A DNA stretch of 6,659 nt from positions 1-6,659 of the forward strand of contig DVIC01000031.1 of NCBI GenBank assembly GCA_018711545.1, in the 5' to 3' direction. The notes beneath the pieces were generated by a model. That model did no database searches. It was not told where the DNA came from and saw nothing but the letters and a program-made list of their open reading frames with translations. This DNA is from Fimenecus stercoravium (GTDB taxonomy: Bacteria > Bacillota > Clostridia > Oscillospirales > Acutalibacteraceae). A program made the position numbers and the translations under genes. This document shows positions 1 through 6,050 of the stretch, piece after piece; within the stretch, counting starts at the first letter, position 1; each line of letters begins with the position of its first letter.

Positions 1-959
1 GTTTCACCGTATTTGCGTCGCAGCGTATATAGTGTGTCCAGACGTTCCTCGATCGCATCCGCAGCAGCGGGATCAAAATCGTCGGAATACAAAGCATTTC
101 GCAGTGTGTCCGCGTATTCCGAAAGCGCATAGGCAGCTTCCCGCACGCCGGAAGCTGCTTCGGAGAATTCAGCAGAAAAAGCAGCGGCGCGATCCAGCGC
201 GTCAGCAGCCGAAAAAGCAAGTGAAGACGCACCGCCCTCTCCCTCCGCGCCGTTCAACGCTGCGTAGGATTGCTGCAAAAGTTCGGAAATACGTTCCGCA
301 TTGCGCAGGACATTTAAGCGCTCTTCAAGCTGCGCGGTCTCGCCCTCGGTGATTTCCGCCGCCTCCAGCTCTGCAATTTGATAGTTTAAAATATCCAGCC
401 GTCTTTGCTTTTCACTTTCATCGGTATTGAGCGCAGAAAGCCGGCGCTTTGCATCCGTATATGCGTCATACGCTGTTTTATAGCGTGCGCGCAGCGCCTC
501 GTTTTGCGCAAGACTGTCGATATAGCCGCAGTGGTACTCAGGAGAGAGCAGGGTTTGGTTATCTGACTGCCCGTGAATGCTCACAAGGAATCTTGCAAGC
601 TGACGAATGGCGGAAACCGTGACCGTAACGCCGTTGATTTTGCAGCTGTTGCGGCCGTCGGCAAACATGCGCCGCTGGATCAGTACGCTTCCGTCCTCCT
701 CCGCAGGGACATCGAGCGTTTGCAGCATATCTGTGATACGAAGGTTATTTGTGTAGAAAAGTGCAGAGACAAATGCACTGTCGCATCCTGTGCGGATAAG
801 TTCGCGTGAAATACGGCAGCCAAGCACGGCGTTGATCGCATCGATAACGATCGATTTTCCCGCGCCGGTTTCGCCGGTCATCACGTTAAAGCCGTCCGTA
901 AAGGTAAGAACAGCTTCCTTGATAACGGCTATATTTTGGATTTGCAGTTCACTGAGCAT
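1..959 (-). CDS. recN: DNA repair protein RecN, N-terminal part (3' end outside window)
   Basis: RecN is an SMC-like ATPase of the cytoplasm that acts early in double-strand break repair, gathering DNA ends before RecA-dependent recombination. The frame starts at ATG 959-957 and stays open to the window edge, giving about 319 residues of a family usually near 550-570. Residues 1-36 hold the typical start (MLSELQIQNIAVIKEA) and the Walker A motif GETGAGKS at 29-36. Further along are the conserved DGRNSCKING at 101-110, the SIHGQ block at 127-131, LNYQIAELEAAEI at 191-203 and RLDTLYTLRRKYG at 306-318. The stretch from about 150 onward is Ala/Glu-rich and helical, as expected for the first coiled-coil arm. 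The signature motif, Walker B and returning arm lie outside the window. The start overlaps the end of argR by 11 bases, with GGTGAG four bases upstream, so translation is probably coupled. Identity is secure; truncation is only the window boundary. Confidence 0.96.
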   Translation of the reverse strand, partial: MLSELQIQNIAVIKEAVLTFTDGFNVMTGETGAGKSIVIDAINAVLGCRISRELIRTGCDSAFVSALFYTNNLRITDMLQTLDVPAEEDGSVLIQRRMFADGRNSCKINGVTVTVSAIRQLARFLVSIHGQSDNQTLLSPEYHCGYIDSLAQNEALRARYKTAYDAYTDAKRRLSALNTDESEKQRRLDILNYQIAELEAAEITEGETAQLEERLNVLRNAERISELLQQSYAALNGAEGEGGASSLAFSAADALDRAAAFSAEFSEAASGVREAAYALSEYADTLRNALYSDDFDPAAADAIEERLDTLYTLRRKYGE

Positions 960-1422
960 GCGTCTCACCGCTTAACATGGTATCGATCTGTTCTTTCAGA
1001 TGTACAGCCTCCTCCGGTGTGCGGCAAAGCACAAAAACCGTATCGTCTCCCGCGAGCGTGCCAACGACGCCGGGAAGATCCATGGAATCAATAGCGGCGC
1101 CTGCCGCGTTGCCGGTGCCCGCATAGCACTTCACGGCACAAAGGTTGCCCGCACTGTCTGTAGAAAGTACGGAATGCGCAAATATTTCGTAAAACTTTTG
1201 AAAGCTGTCATTTGTCTTTGATGCATTGACCGCATATTTTGCCGGACCGTTGCCGGAGGGCGCTTTAACCAAACGCAGCTCCTTGATATCGCGGGAAACG
1301 GTGGCCTGTGTCACGTCAAATCCGTTTTGCCGCAGAAGCTCGAGCAGCTCCTCCTGTGTAGTGATATCATGTGTTTGCACAAGCTGTAGAATCAGCGCAT
1401 GGCGTTTCTTTTTCAAGGTCAT
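949..1422 (-). CDS. argR: Arginine repressor ArgR/AhrC
   Basis: ArgR is the arginine-sensing transcription factor that, as a hexamer with bound L-arginine, represses arginine biosynthesis genes and can activate catabolic ones. The 157-residue product is full length for the family (about 150). Residues 1-65 form the winged helix-turn-helix domain, with the signature QATVSRDIKELRLVK at 39-53; Ser43 and Arg44 sit in the recognition helix. Residues about 85-150 are the oligomerisation and arginine-binding domain, with GTGNAAGAAID at 102-112 and GTLAGDDT at 121-128, whose paired aspartates (126-127) are the expected arginine ligands. The annotated ATG forms an ATGA overlap with the nadK stop. However, AAGGAGG ends only two bases before it, and an in-frame TTG at 1416-1414 has eight-base spacing and would give the family-like start MKKKRH. 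No ARG box can be placed here because there is no intergenic DNA. Position next to recN is the usual Firmicutes arrangement. Confidence 0.96.
   Translation of the reverse strand: MTLKKKRHALILQLVQTHDITTQEELLELLRQNGFDVTQATVSRDIKELRLVKAPSGNGPAKYAVNASKTNDSFQKFYEIFAHSVLSTDSAGNLCAVKCYAGTGNAAGAAIDSMDLPGVVGTLAGDDTVFVLCRTPEEAVHLKEQIDTMLSGETHAQ
964..969 (-). promoter_or_regulatory. Ribosome binding site of recN
   Basis: GGTGAG lies inside the end of argR, four bases before the recN ATG. It is a moderate match to the anti-Shine-Dalgarno sequence and supports the start that gives the canonical RecN N-terminus. Confidence 0.6.
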
Positions 1423-2282
1423 GCCCTCCTTTGCGAAAGTTTGCTGTTGAGTACGTCAATAAAGGAATCCGGCTTGATGCGGATGAACGCAGCGCTTTTC
1501 TGTGCGCGTTTTACAATCAGCGTACTGCCCGGTTCCACGCGCACGGACGCATCCCCATCACAGGAAATATAAATGTCCTCACCGTCCTGCGGGATCTCCA
1601 CGCAAATTTCGGCACTGCTTTCAAAGATCAGAGAGCGAGCAAACAGAGAATGTGTACAGATCGGCGTCAGCAGGATGCTTTCAATGCGCGGATCCACAAC
1701 AGGGCCGCCGGCGGAAAGCGAATAAGCGGTTGAACCCGTAGGGGTGGAAAGAATGATTCCGTCCGCATAGTAACGATTTACAAGCTTTCCGTCCGCTGTA
1801 ACGGTCAGGTCTATAAGCTTGATTTGTTCCCCGCGGGCAACGACAACATCATTGATGCAATGCCCGAGATACAGCGACGTTTTATCGCCTTGCCGGCGGC
1901 AGAATACGTCAAGCATCATCCGGCGATCCGTTGTATAGTTGCCGGAGATCAGCTCCCCAAGCAAATGCAGTTCATTTTTCTCAACGCCTGCCATAAAGGC
2001 AAGGTTGCCTGCATTTACACCGAGTACGGGCTTTCCATATTCCACCGCTTTTTTAGCGGCATGGATCAACGACCCGTCCCCACCGATGGCAATGACTGCA
2101 TCCGCCTCGGAAAGCAACGTATCCGTCGGTAAAAAAATGCCGTGCGTATCCAAATTCCCACGCAGCGTTTCTTCAAAGCCGTATGTCACGCCCAGTGAAT
2201 CAAGATAGGCACAGACGTCCTTCGTGACCTGCAAAGCAAAGTGCCGGGTCAGATTGGGCAGTAATGCGATTTTCAACAGCAT
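1419..2282 (-). CDS. nadK: NAD kinase (ATP/polyphosphate-dependent NAD+ phosphorylation)
   Basis: NadK phosphorylates NAD+ at the 2' position of its adenosine ribose to make NADP+, the only route to this cofactor in most bacteria; it acts in the cytoplasm, normally as an oligomer. The 287-residue length is typical. Visible motifs are the phosphate-donor site AIGGDGSLIHAAK at 65-77 (GGDG 67-70), GVNAGNLAFMAGVE at 88-101, the NE/D motif as Asn144-Asp145 in NDVVVARGEQIKL, YYADG at 171-175, the glycine-rich TPTGSTAYSLSAGGP at 180-194, PICTHSL at 207-213 and CDGD at 241-244. The segment usually reading G(R/H)LGF is here GNLAF, a mild departure. The gene begins ten bases after tlyA and ends in an ATGA overlap with argR. 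The ATG at 2282 abuts its AGGTGA; the TTG at 2276-2274 would give MKIALLPN, a more family-like start. Identity is secure, the exact start is not. Confidence 0.96.
   Translation of the reverse strand: MLLKIALLPNLTRHFALQVTKDVCAYLDSLGVTYGFEETLRGNLDTHGIFLPTDTLLSEADAVIAIGGDGSLIHAAKKAVEYGKPVLGVNAGNLAFMAGVEKNELHLLGELISGNYTTDRRMMLDVFCRRQGDKTSLYLGHCINDVVVARGEQIKLIDLTVTADGKLVNRYYADGIILSTPTGSTAYSLSAGGPVVDPRIESILLTPICTHSLFARSLIFESSAEICVEIPQDGEDIYISCDGDASVRVEPGSTLIVKRAQKSAAFIRIKPDSFIDVLNSKLSQRRA
1425..1431 (-). promoter_or_regulatory. Ribosome binding site of argR (bears on the start choice)
   Basis: AAGGAGG, a near-perfect Shine-Dalgarno sequence inside the 3' end of nadK. It stands only two bases from the ATG at 1422 but eight bases from the in-frame TTG at 1416, so it fits the TTG start better. 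Confidence 0.75.
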
Positions 2283-2288
2283 TCACCT
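2283..2288 (-). promoter_or_regulatory. Ribosome binding site of nadK (bears on the start choice)
   Basis: AGGTGA, fully complementary to part of the 16S rRNA tail, lies in the short tlyA-nadK gap. It touches the ATG at 2282 with no spacer but is six bases from the in-frame TTG at 2276. Confidence 0.65.
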
Positions 2289-2292
2289 GCTT

Positions 2293-3093
2293 TTAAGTAT
2301 GATGTGAACGCGCTACAAGCGCATCCAGATCCAAGTCGGCAAAGCTCGGATCATTCTCCTTGCGGAGAAGTAAAAGGTATTCGATATTCCCCTCAGGCCC
2401 GCGGATCGGCGAAAAATCCGCACCAAGCACGGAAAACCCGCTTGAAAAAGCAAAATCAGCTATGGTTTGCAGAACCTTGCAATGTACATCAGGGTCGCGC
2501 ACCACGCCTTTTTTGCCGACATGCTCACGCCCTGCTTCAAACTGCGGCTTGACAAGGCAGACGCAGCTGCCTTTCTCCTTAAGCAGCGTATACAGAACGG
2601 GAAGAATGATCTTTAAGGAAATAAACGAAACGTCAACGCTTGCAAAATCCGGCGCTTCCGGGATATCCTCAGGAGTCAGATAGCGAAAATTGGTGCGCTC
2701 CATATTGACCACGCGCGCATCGGTACGCAGCTTCCACGCAATCTGACCGTAGCCGACATCGATTGAATAAACTTTCTTAGCGCCGTTTTGCAGCATACAG
2801 TCCGTAAAACCACCGGTAGACGCCCCGATGTCCATGCAAACCAAACCCTCAAGCTGTAATGCGAATACACGGATCGCTTTGTCGAGCTTCAGACCGCCGC
2901 GACTGACAAACGGGAGCTTTTCGCCGCGCACATCGATTGTGTCCTGCGGCGTAACGGAAATCCCCGCTTTGCTGGCCTTTTGCCCATTGACATAAACCTG
3001 CCCTGCCATGATAAGCGCACAGGCTTTGCTGCGGCTTTCTGCAAGCCCGCGCGAAAATACGGCCGCATCAAGGCGTTCCTTATTCTGCGCCAT
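2293..3093 (-). CDS. tlyA: TlyA/YqxC family rRNA 2'-O-methyltransferase ('hemolysin A' family)
   Basis: TlyA proteins use S-adenosylmethionine to methylate ribose 2'-OH groups of cytidines in rRNA (23S C1920 and, in type II enzymes, also 16S C1409, known from mycobacteria). The 'hemolysin' label is historical. The product is 266 residues. Residues about 6-60 are an S4 RNA-binding domain (RLD, RGLAESRSKA, GQVYVNGQ). A linker with VSRGGLKLDKA at 63-73 leads to the FtsJ-like Rossmann methyltransferase, with the SAM loop DIGASTGGFTD at 88-98, DVSFIS at 154-159, LVKPQFEAGRE at 180-190 and GPEGNIEYL at 232-240. A longer reading from 3159 exists but adds 22 residues unlike the family and would overlap dxs by 80 bases. 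The chosen ATG has GGAGG nine bases upstream and overlaps dxs by 14 bases. The extended N-terminus resembles mycobacterial type II TlyA, an inference from length and alignment by eye. Confidence 0.94.
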   Translation of the reverse strand: MAQNKERLDAAVFSRGLAESRSKACALIMAGQVYVNGQKASKAGISVTPQDTIDVRGEKLPFVSRGGLKLDKAIRVFALQLEGLVCMDIGASTGGFTDCMLQNGAKKVYSIDVGYGQIAWKLRTDARVVNMERTNFRYLTPEDIPEAPDFASVDVSFISLKIILPVLYTLLKEKGSCVCLVKPQFEAGREHVGKKGVVRDPDVHCKVLQTIADFAFSSGFSVLGADFSPIRGPEGNIEYLLLLRKENDPSFADLDLDALVARSHHT

Positions 3094-4942
3094 AGCCGTA
3101 CTCCTCCGTAACACTGAGCATACCGGCATAATCGAGCTTATAACGCGCAAGCTGCGCATCTACAGACGCGTGCTGTACGAATTCATCGGGCACAGCGGTC
3201 AAGTGAAAACGCGGTGCATGCTCATATTCCGCAAGACGAGCGGCAAAGCTTTCCCCGACGCCGCCCGATCGTATCCCTTCTTCAAAGAAGAAGACATCTT
3301 TCGCATGGGCGGTTTGTGTTATCGGTTCCTCCAAAAGCGGAATGATCTGCGTCAGCTTGAGCACGGCGCATGAATGTCCGCGCATGAGCAGTGTTTGACG
3401 GACTTTCAGTACTTCAGAAAGTACTCTGCCGTATGTTACAAGCACACAGGATGCATTTGTATCCCCGATCCATTCATACGGTGTAAATGTTTCTTCCACA
3501 GAAGTATCAAACTCGCGTTCGCGCCCACGCGGATAACGAACGGCAACTACGCCCGAGCGATGGTAAACAGCCTCAATAAACGCATGCTTTAACCCATCGT
3601 AGGTGCACGGTGCAAATACGGTTATGTTTGGAATGGCATTTAAAAAGGCGGTGTCTAAAATCCCTTGATGCGAAATGCCGTCCTCACCGACAAAGCCCGC
3701 GCGGTCGATTGCAAAGAGCATATGCAGCCCCTGCATGGCACCGTCGTGCACAAGCTGATCGAAACTGCGCTGCAAAAAGGTCGAATATACTGCAAAAATC
3801 GGGATCATCCCACCGCGCGACAGTCCCGAAGCAAAGGTGACGGCGTGCTCTTCCGCAATACCGACATCAAAAAAGCGTTTTGGATAGGTCTTTCGAAAAT
3901 CCTCCAGCCCCGTGCCCAAGGACATAGCGGCAGTCACAGCACAAATCCGCTTATCTTTTGCGGCGATCTCACAGAGGAACTCACCAAATTTGGAGGAAAA
4001 ATTCGCACCGGAATACAGCGGCTCGCCGGTATCAATATTGAACTCGGAAACACCGTGGAACGTGCTTGGAGACTTTTCGGCATGATCATAGCCCTTGCCT
4101 TTGACGGTACTGATATGCAGAAGCACGGGCGCTTTAATGGTTTTCGCACCCTCAAGCGCTTCCGTGAGCAGCGTTATGTTGTGCCCGTCAATTGGCCCCA
4201 TATACCGAAAGCCGAGGTCCTCAAAAAACGTGCTCTTGTAAATCAGGTTTTTCAAACGTGTCTTGATTTGAAAAACAAATTTAGAAAGCTGCTGCCCGAT
4301 CAGCGGAATCTTTTGCAAAAAGCTTTCTGTCTGCGCCTTTAAGCGGAAATATCCGGGCTTGGTACGCAAGACGGCAAGATAACGCGCTACGGAACCGACG
4401 TTTTTGGAAATTGACATCTCATTATCATTTAAGATCACGATCAGCCGTTTGCCGGAGCGCCCTGCATTATTAAGCGCCTCGTAAGCGAGCCCACCCGTAA
4501 GCGCCCCATCGCCGATCACCGCGATCGCCGTATGCTTGTCGTTATCCAGCGCAAGCGCTGTAGCAAGGCCGAGTGCTTCGGAGACCGAAGTGCTTGAATG
4601 CCCGCTGAAAAACATATCATGCACACTCTCGCGCGGCGAAGAAAACCCGGAAAGGCCGTTTTCCTGCCGCAAGGTAGAAAAGTCCTTATAACGGCCCGTG
4701 AGCAGCTTATGCGTATAGATTTGATGCCCGACATCCCAAACGATCTTATCCTTTGGGGAATCGAACACCCGATGCAGCGCGATCGAAAGCTCGACCACAC
4801 CGAGGTTGGAGGCCAAATGCCCGCCCGTGTGCGAAACGGTGTCGATGAGCACCTGCCTGATTTCACTTGCCAGCTCGGGCAAAGCCGATTCGTCGAGCTT
4901 TTTCAGATCGGACGGCGACTGTATTTTATCCAGATACTTCAT
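3080..4942 (-). CDS. dxs: 1-deoxy-D-xylulose-5-phosphate synthase
   Basis: Dxs condenses pyruvate and glyceraldehyde 3-phosphate, with loss of CO2, to DXP, the entry and flux-controlling step of the MEP isoprenoid pathway, also feeding thiamine and pyridoxal synthesis. It is a cytoplasmic, thiamine-diphosphate-dependent homodimer. The 620-residue length is typical. The N-terminal domain shows SHTGGHLASNLGVVELSIALH at 37-57 (His42 fits the conserved His), DVGHQIYTHKLLTGR at 70-84 and the thiamine motif GDGALTGG at 144-151, with Asn174 and Met176 of LNDNEMSIS as likely metal ligands. The middle domain has GPIDGHN at 249-255, FFDVGIAEEHAV at 357-368 (Glu364 is the expected cofactor-activating glutamate), YSTFLQRSFDQ at 386-396, DRAGFVGEDG at 413-422 and RYPRG at 469-473. 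The C-terminal transketolase-like domain ends with VPDEFVQHAS. GGAG stands eight bases before the ATG. It lies 26 bases after ispA, linking first and later steps of prenyl synthesis. Confidence 0.98.
   Translation of the reverse strand: MKYLDKIQSPSDLKKLDESALPELASEIRQVLIDTVSHTGGHLASNLGVVELSIALHRVFDSPKDKIVWDVGHQIYTHKLLTGRYKDFSTLRQENGLSGFSSPRESVHDMFFSGHSSTSVSEALGLATALALDNDKHTAIAVIGDGALTGGLAYEALNNAGRSGKRLIVILNDNEMSISKNVGSVARYLAVLRTKPGYFRLKAQTESFLQKIPLIGQQLSKFVFQIKTRLKNLIYKSTFFEDLGFRYMGPIDGHNITLLTEALEGAKTIKAPVLLHISTVKGKGYDHAEKSPSTFHGVSEFNIDTGEPLYSGANFSSKFGEFLCEIAAKDKRICAVTAAMSLGTGLEDFRKTYPKRFFDVGIAEEHAVTFASGLSRGGMIPIFAVYSTFLQRSFDQLVHDGAMQGLHMLFAIDRAGFVGEDGISHQGILDTAFLNAIPNITVFAPCTYDGLKHAFIEAVYHRSGVVAVRYPRGREREFDTSVEETFTPYEWIGDTNASCVLVTYGRVLSEVLKVRQTLLMRGHSCAVLKLTQIIPLLEEPITQTAHAKDVFFFEEGIRSGGVGESFAARLAEYEHAPRFHLTAVPDEFVQHASVDAQLARYKLDYAGMLSVTEEYGYGAE
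3103..3107 (-). promoter_or_regulatory. Ribosome binding site of tlyA (decides the start)
   Basis: GGAGG within the end of dxs, nine bases before the ATG at 3093. It is a strong site with acceptable spacing and is the main reason for rejecting the longer frame that opens at 3159. Confidence 0.75.
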
Positions 4943-4950
4943 TCAGTCAA

Positions 4951-4954
4951 CTCC
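4951..4954 (-). promoter_or_regulatory. Ribosome binding site of dxs
   Basis: GGAG in the 26-base ispA-dxs gap, eight bases before the ATG at 4942. Standard core and spacing, confirming the start that yields MKYLDKIQSP, a family-typical N-terminus. This gap is the longest non-coding stretch in the window. Confidence 0.7.
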
Positions 4955-4968
4955 AAAACGGGATAGCG

Positions 4969-5829
4969 TTAGCTCTTGCGTACTGAGAGTTCCCGTGCAA
5001 ACGATGCAAGAAAGGCGGTATCACCGGGAAAATCTTCCAGCGCCCGAATTGCGCGGTCGGTCAGCTTGTCCGCAAGCATGCGGCACTGCTCAAGTCCCAG
5101 CAAACGGACAAATGTCACCTTTTGGTTCTTCTCATCGCTGCCTGTTGGTTTGCCGAGTTGGGACACATCCCCTGTCACATCCAAGATATCATCCACGATT
5201 TGAAAAGCAAGCCCGAGACTTTGGGCATATGTGCGCGCAGAATTTAAAAGTGTTTCGTCCGTGACACCGGCCGCAATGCAGCCAAGCAAAACTGCTGCTT
5301 CCATCAGTGCACCGGTTTTGAGCCGGTCGATTTTTTCGAGCAGTGCATAGTCGGGCGTACCCTCTTCGGAAAGCAAATCAAGCACCTGCCCGCCGATCAT
5401 GCCGCGTACACCTGCACAGGAAGCAAGGGTCTGCACGGCACGGCAAATATCCACAGCCGGTAACTGAGCACTTGCAAGCGTTTCAAAAGCCAGTGTCAGA
5501 AGCCCGTCGCCGGCGAGCAGCGCATAGCTTTCCCCGAATTGCTTATGGCAGGAAGGCTTCCCGCGCCGAAAGTCATCGTCATCCATACACGGCAGATCGT
5601 CGTGGATCAGCGAATAGGTGTGTACCATTTCTATCGCGCACGCAAAAGGCAGTGCTGCTTCCGCCTCCCCGCCGCAAGCTTGGCAGAATTCCAGCGTGAG
5701 CACGGGACGCACACGCTTCCCTCCGTTTTCGACACTGTACCGCATGGCGTCCGGTACGATATCCTGCCCTTCACAGGGAATAGTTAAATATTCTGACAAT
5801 GCGCGGTTGATGGCGTCAACATGCTTCAT
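4969..5829 (-). CDS. ispA: Farnesyl diphosphate synthase (short-chain polyprenyl synthase)
   Basis: This enzyme joins dimethylallyl/geranyl diphosphate head-to-tail with isopentenyl diphosphate, giving the C15 product used for undecaprenyl carriers and quinones. The 286-residue all-helical protein shows the full motif set: GGKRVRP at 36-42 (Lys38 and Arg41 fit diphosphate binding), the first Asp-rich motif DDLPCMD at 77-83 followed by DDDFRRG, GGQVLDL at 146-152, KTG at 171-173, the second Asp-rich motif DDILD at 213-217 and GKPTGSD at 226-232. The four-residue insertion in the first motif (DDxxxxD), with YSLIH just before it, matches bacterial type II farnesyl synthases such as E. coli IspA; geranylgeranyl activity cannot be excluded from sequence alone. 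The start overlaps the xseB stop as ATGA, with AAGGTGA six bases upstream, indicating coupled translation. The product follows Dxs in the pathway and the genes are adjacent. Confidence 0.96.
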   Translation of the reverse strand: MKHVDAINRALSEYLTIPCEGQDIVPDAMRYSVENGGKRVRPVLTLEFCQACGGEAEAALPFACAIEMVHTYSLIHDDLPCMDDDDFRRGKPSCHKQFGESYALLAGDGLLTLAFETLASAQLPAVDICRAVQTLASCAGVRGMIGGQVLDLLSEEGTPDYALLEKIDRLKTGALMEAAVLLGCIAAGVTDETLLNSARTYAQSLGLAFQIVDDILDVTGDVSQLGKPTGSDEKNQKVTFVRLLGLEQCRMLADKLTDRAIRALEDFPGDTAFLASFARELSVRKS

Positions 5830-6038
5830 ATCTCGTCACCTTCTGTCTCGTGCTGCACTTCAGAAAGCGTACGGATCTTCTGCTCTGCAGCGTCAAGCGT
5901 CTTACTGCAAAACGCCGCAAGGTGTGTTCCCTCTTCAAAAAGCTGGAGCGAATTATCCAGTGAAGCGGTACCGCTTTCCAGTAGCTTTACAATCTCCTCA
6001 AGTCTTGCGACCGCTTGTTCATACGTCATATTTTCCAT
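5826..6038 (-). CDS. xseB: Exodeoxyribonuclease VII small subunit
   Basis: XseB is the small, helical partner of XseA; several copies bind one large subunit to form exonuclease VII, which degrades single-stranded DNA from both ends to short oligonucleotides in repair. From the ATG at 6038 the product is 70 residues, within the usual 60-85. The family pattern is clear: MTYEQAVARLEEIV near the start, LESGTASLDNSLQLFEEG in the middle, then a second helix with CSKTLDAAEQKI. A slightly longer reading begins two codons upstream at 6044 (MYMENM), but GAGGA directly touches that ATG, whereas it is six bases from the ATG at 6038, so I prefer the shorter form. A third in-frame ATG at 6029 is also possible. 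It follows xseA almost immediately and shares an ATGA with ispA. Confidence 0.93.
   Translation of the reverse strand: MENMTYEQAVARLEEIVKLLESGTASLDNSLQLFEEGTHLAAFCSKTLDAAEQKIRTLSEVQHETEGDEI
5836..5842 (-). promoter_or_regulatory. Ribosome binding site of ispA
   Basis: AAGGTGA inside the 3' end of xseB, six bases before the ispA ATG. The coding sequence of xseB therefore doubles as the ispA initiation region. Confidence 0.7.
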
Positions 6039-6044
6039 GTACAT

Positions 6045-6049
6045 TCCTC
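6045..6049 (-). promoter_or_regulatory. Ribosome binding site of xseB (decides the start)
   Basis: GAGGA in the few bases between the xseA stop and xseB. It has no spacer to the ATG at 6044 and a six-base spacer to the ATG at 6038, favouring the latter. Confidence 0.65.
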
Positions 6050-6050
6050 A

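Noticed and set aside
32..809. Plus-strand open frames opposite recN.
   Set aside because: The translated products are basic and low in complexity, show no domain, and lie antisense to a recN frame with Walker A and other conserved motifs.
949..959. Possible programmed frameshift or argR-recN fusion at the 11-base overlap.
   Set aside because: Both proteins have normal termini, recN has its own ribosome binding site, and no slippery heptamer is evident.
3094..3159. Longer tlyA reading starting at 3159 with 22 additional residues.
   Set aside because: The extra residues do not resemble TlyA, would overlap dxs by 80 bases, and the strong GGAGG at 3107-3103 points to the ATG at 3093.
3665..4342. 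Plus-strand open frame of 225 codons opposite dxs.
   Set aside because: It lies wholly antisense to clear dxs coding sequence, has no recognisable domain, and similar shadow frames occur opposite every gene here.
4923..4950. Promoter-like hexamers on the minus strand: TTGACT (4950-4945), 16-base spacer, TAAAAT (4928-4923), straddling the dxs start.
   Set aside because: Each hexamer matches consensus at five of six bases, but transcription would begin inside dxs codons, the TTGACT lies in the dxs leader just after its ribosome binding site, and such matches are expected by chance. It could serve as an internal promoter for tlyA to recN; 5'-end mapping would decide.
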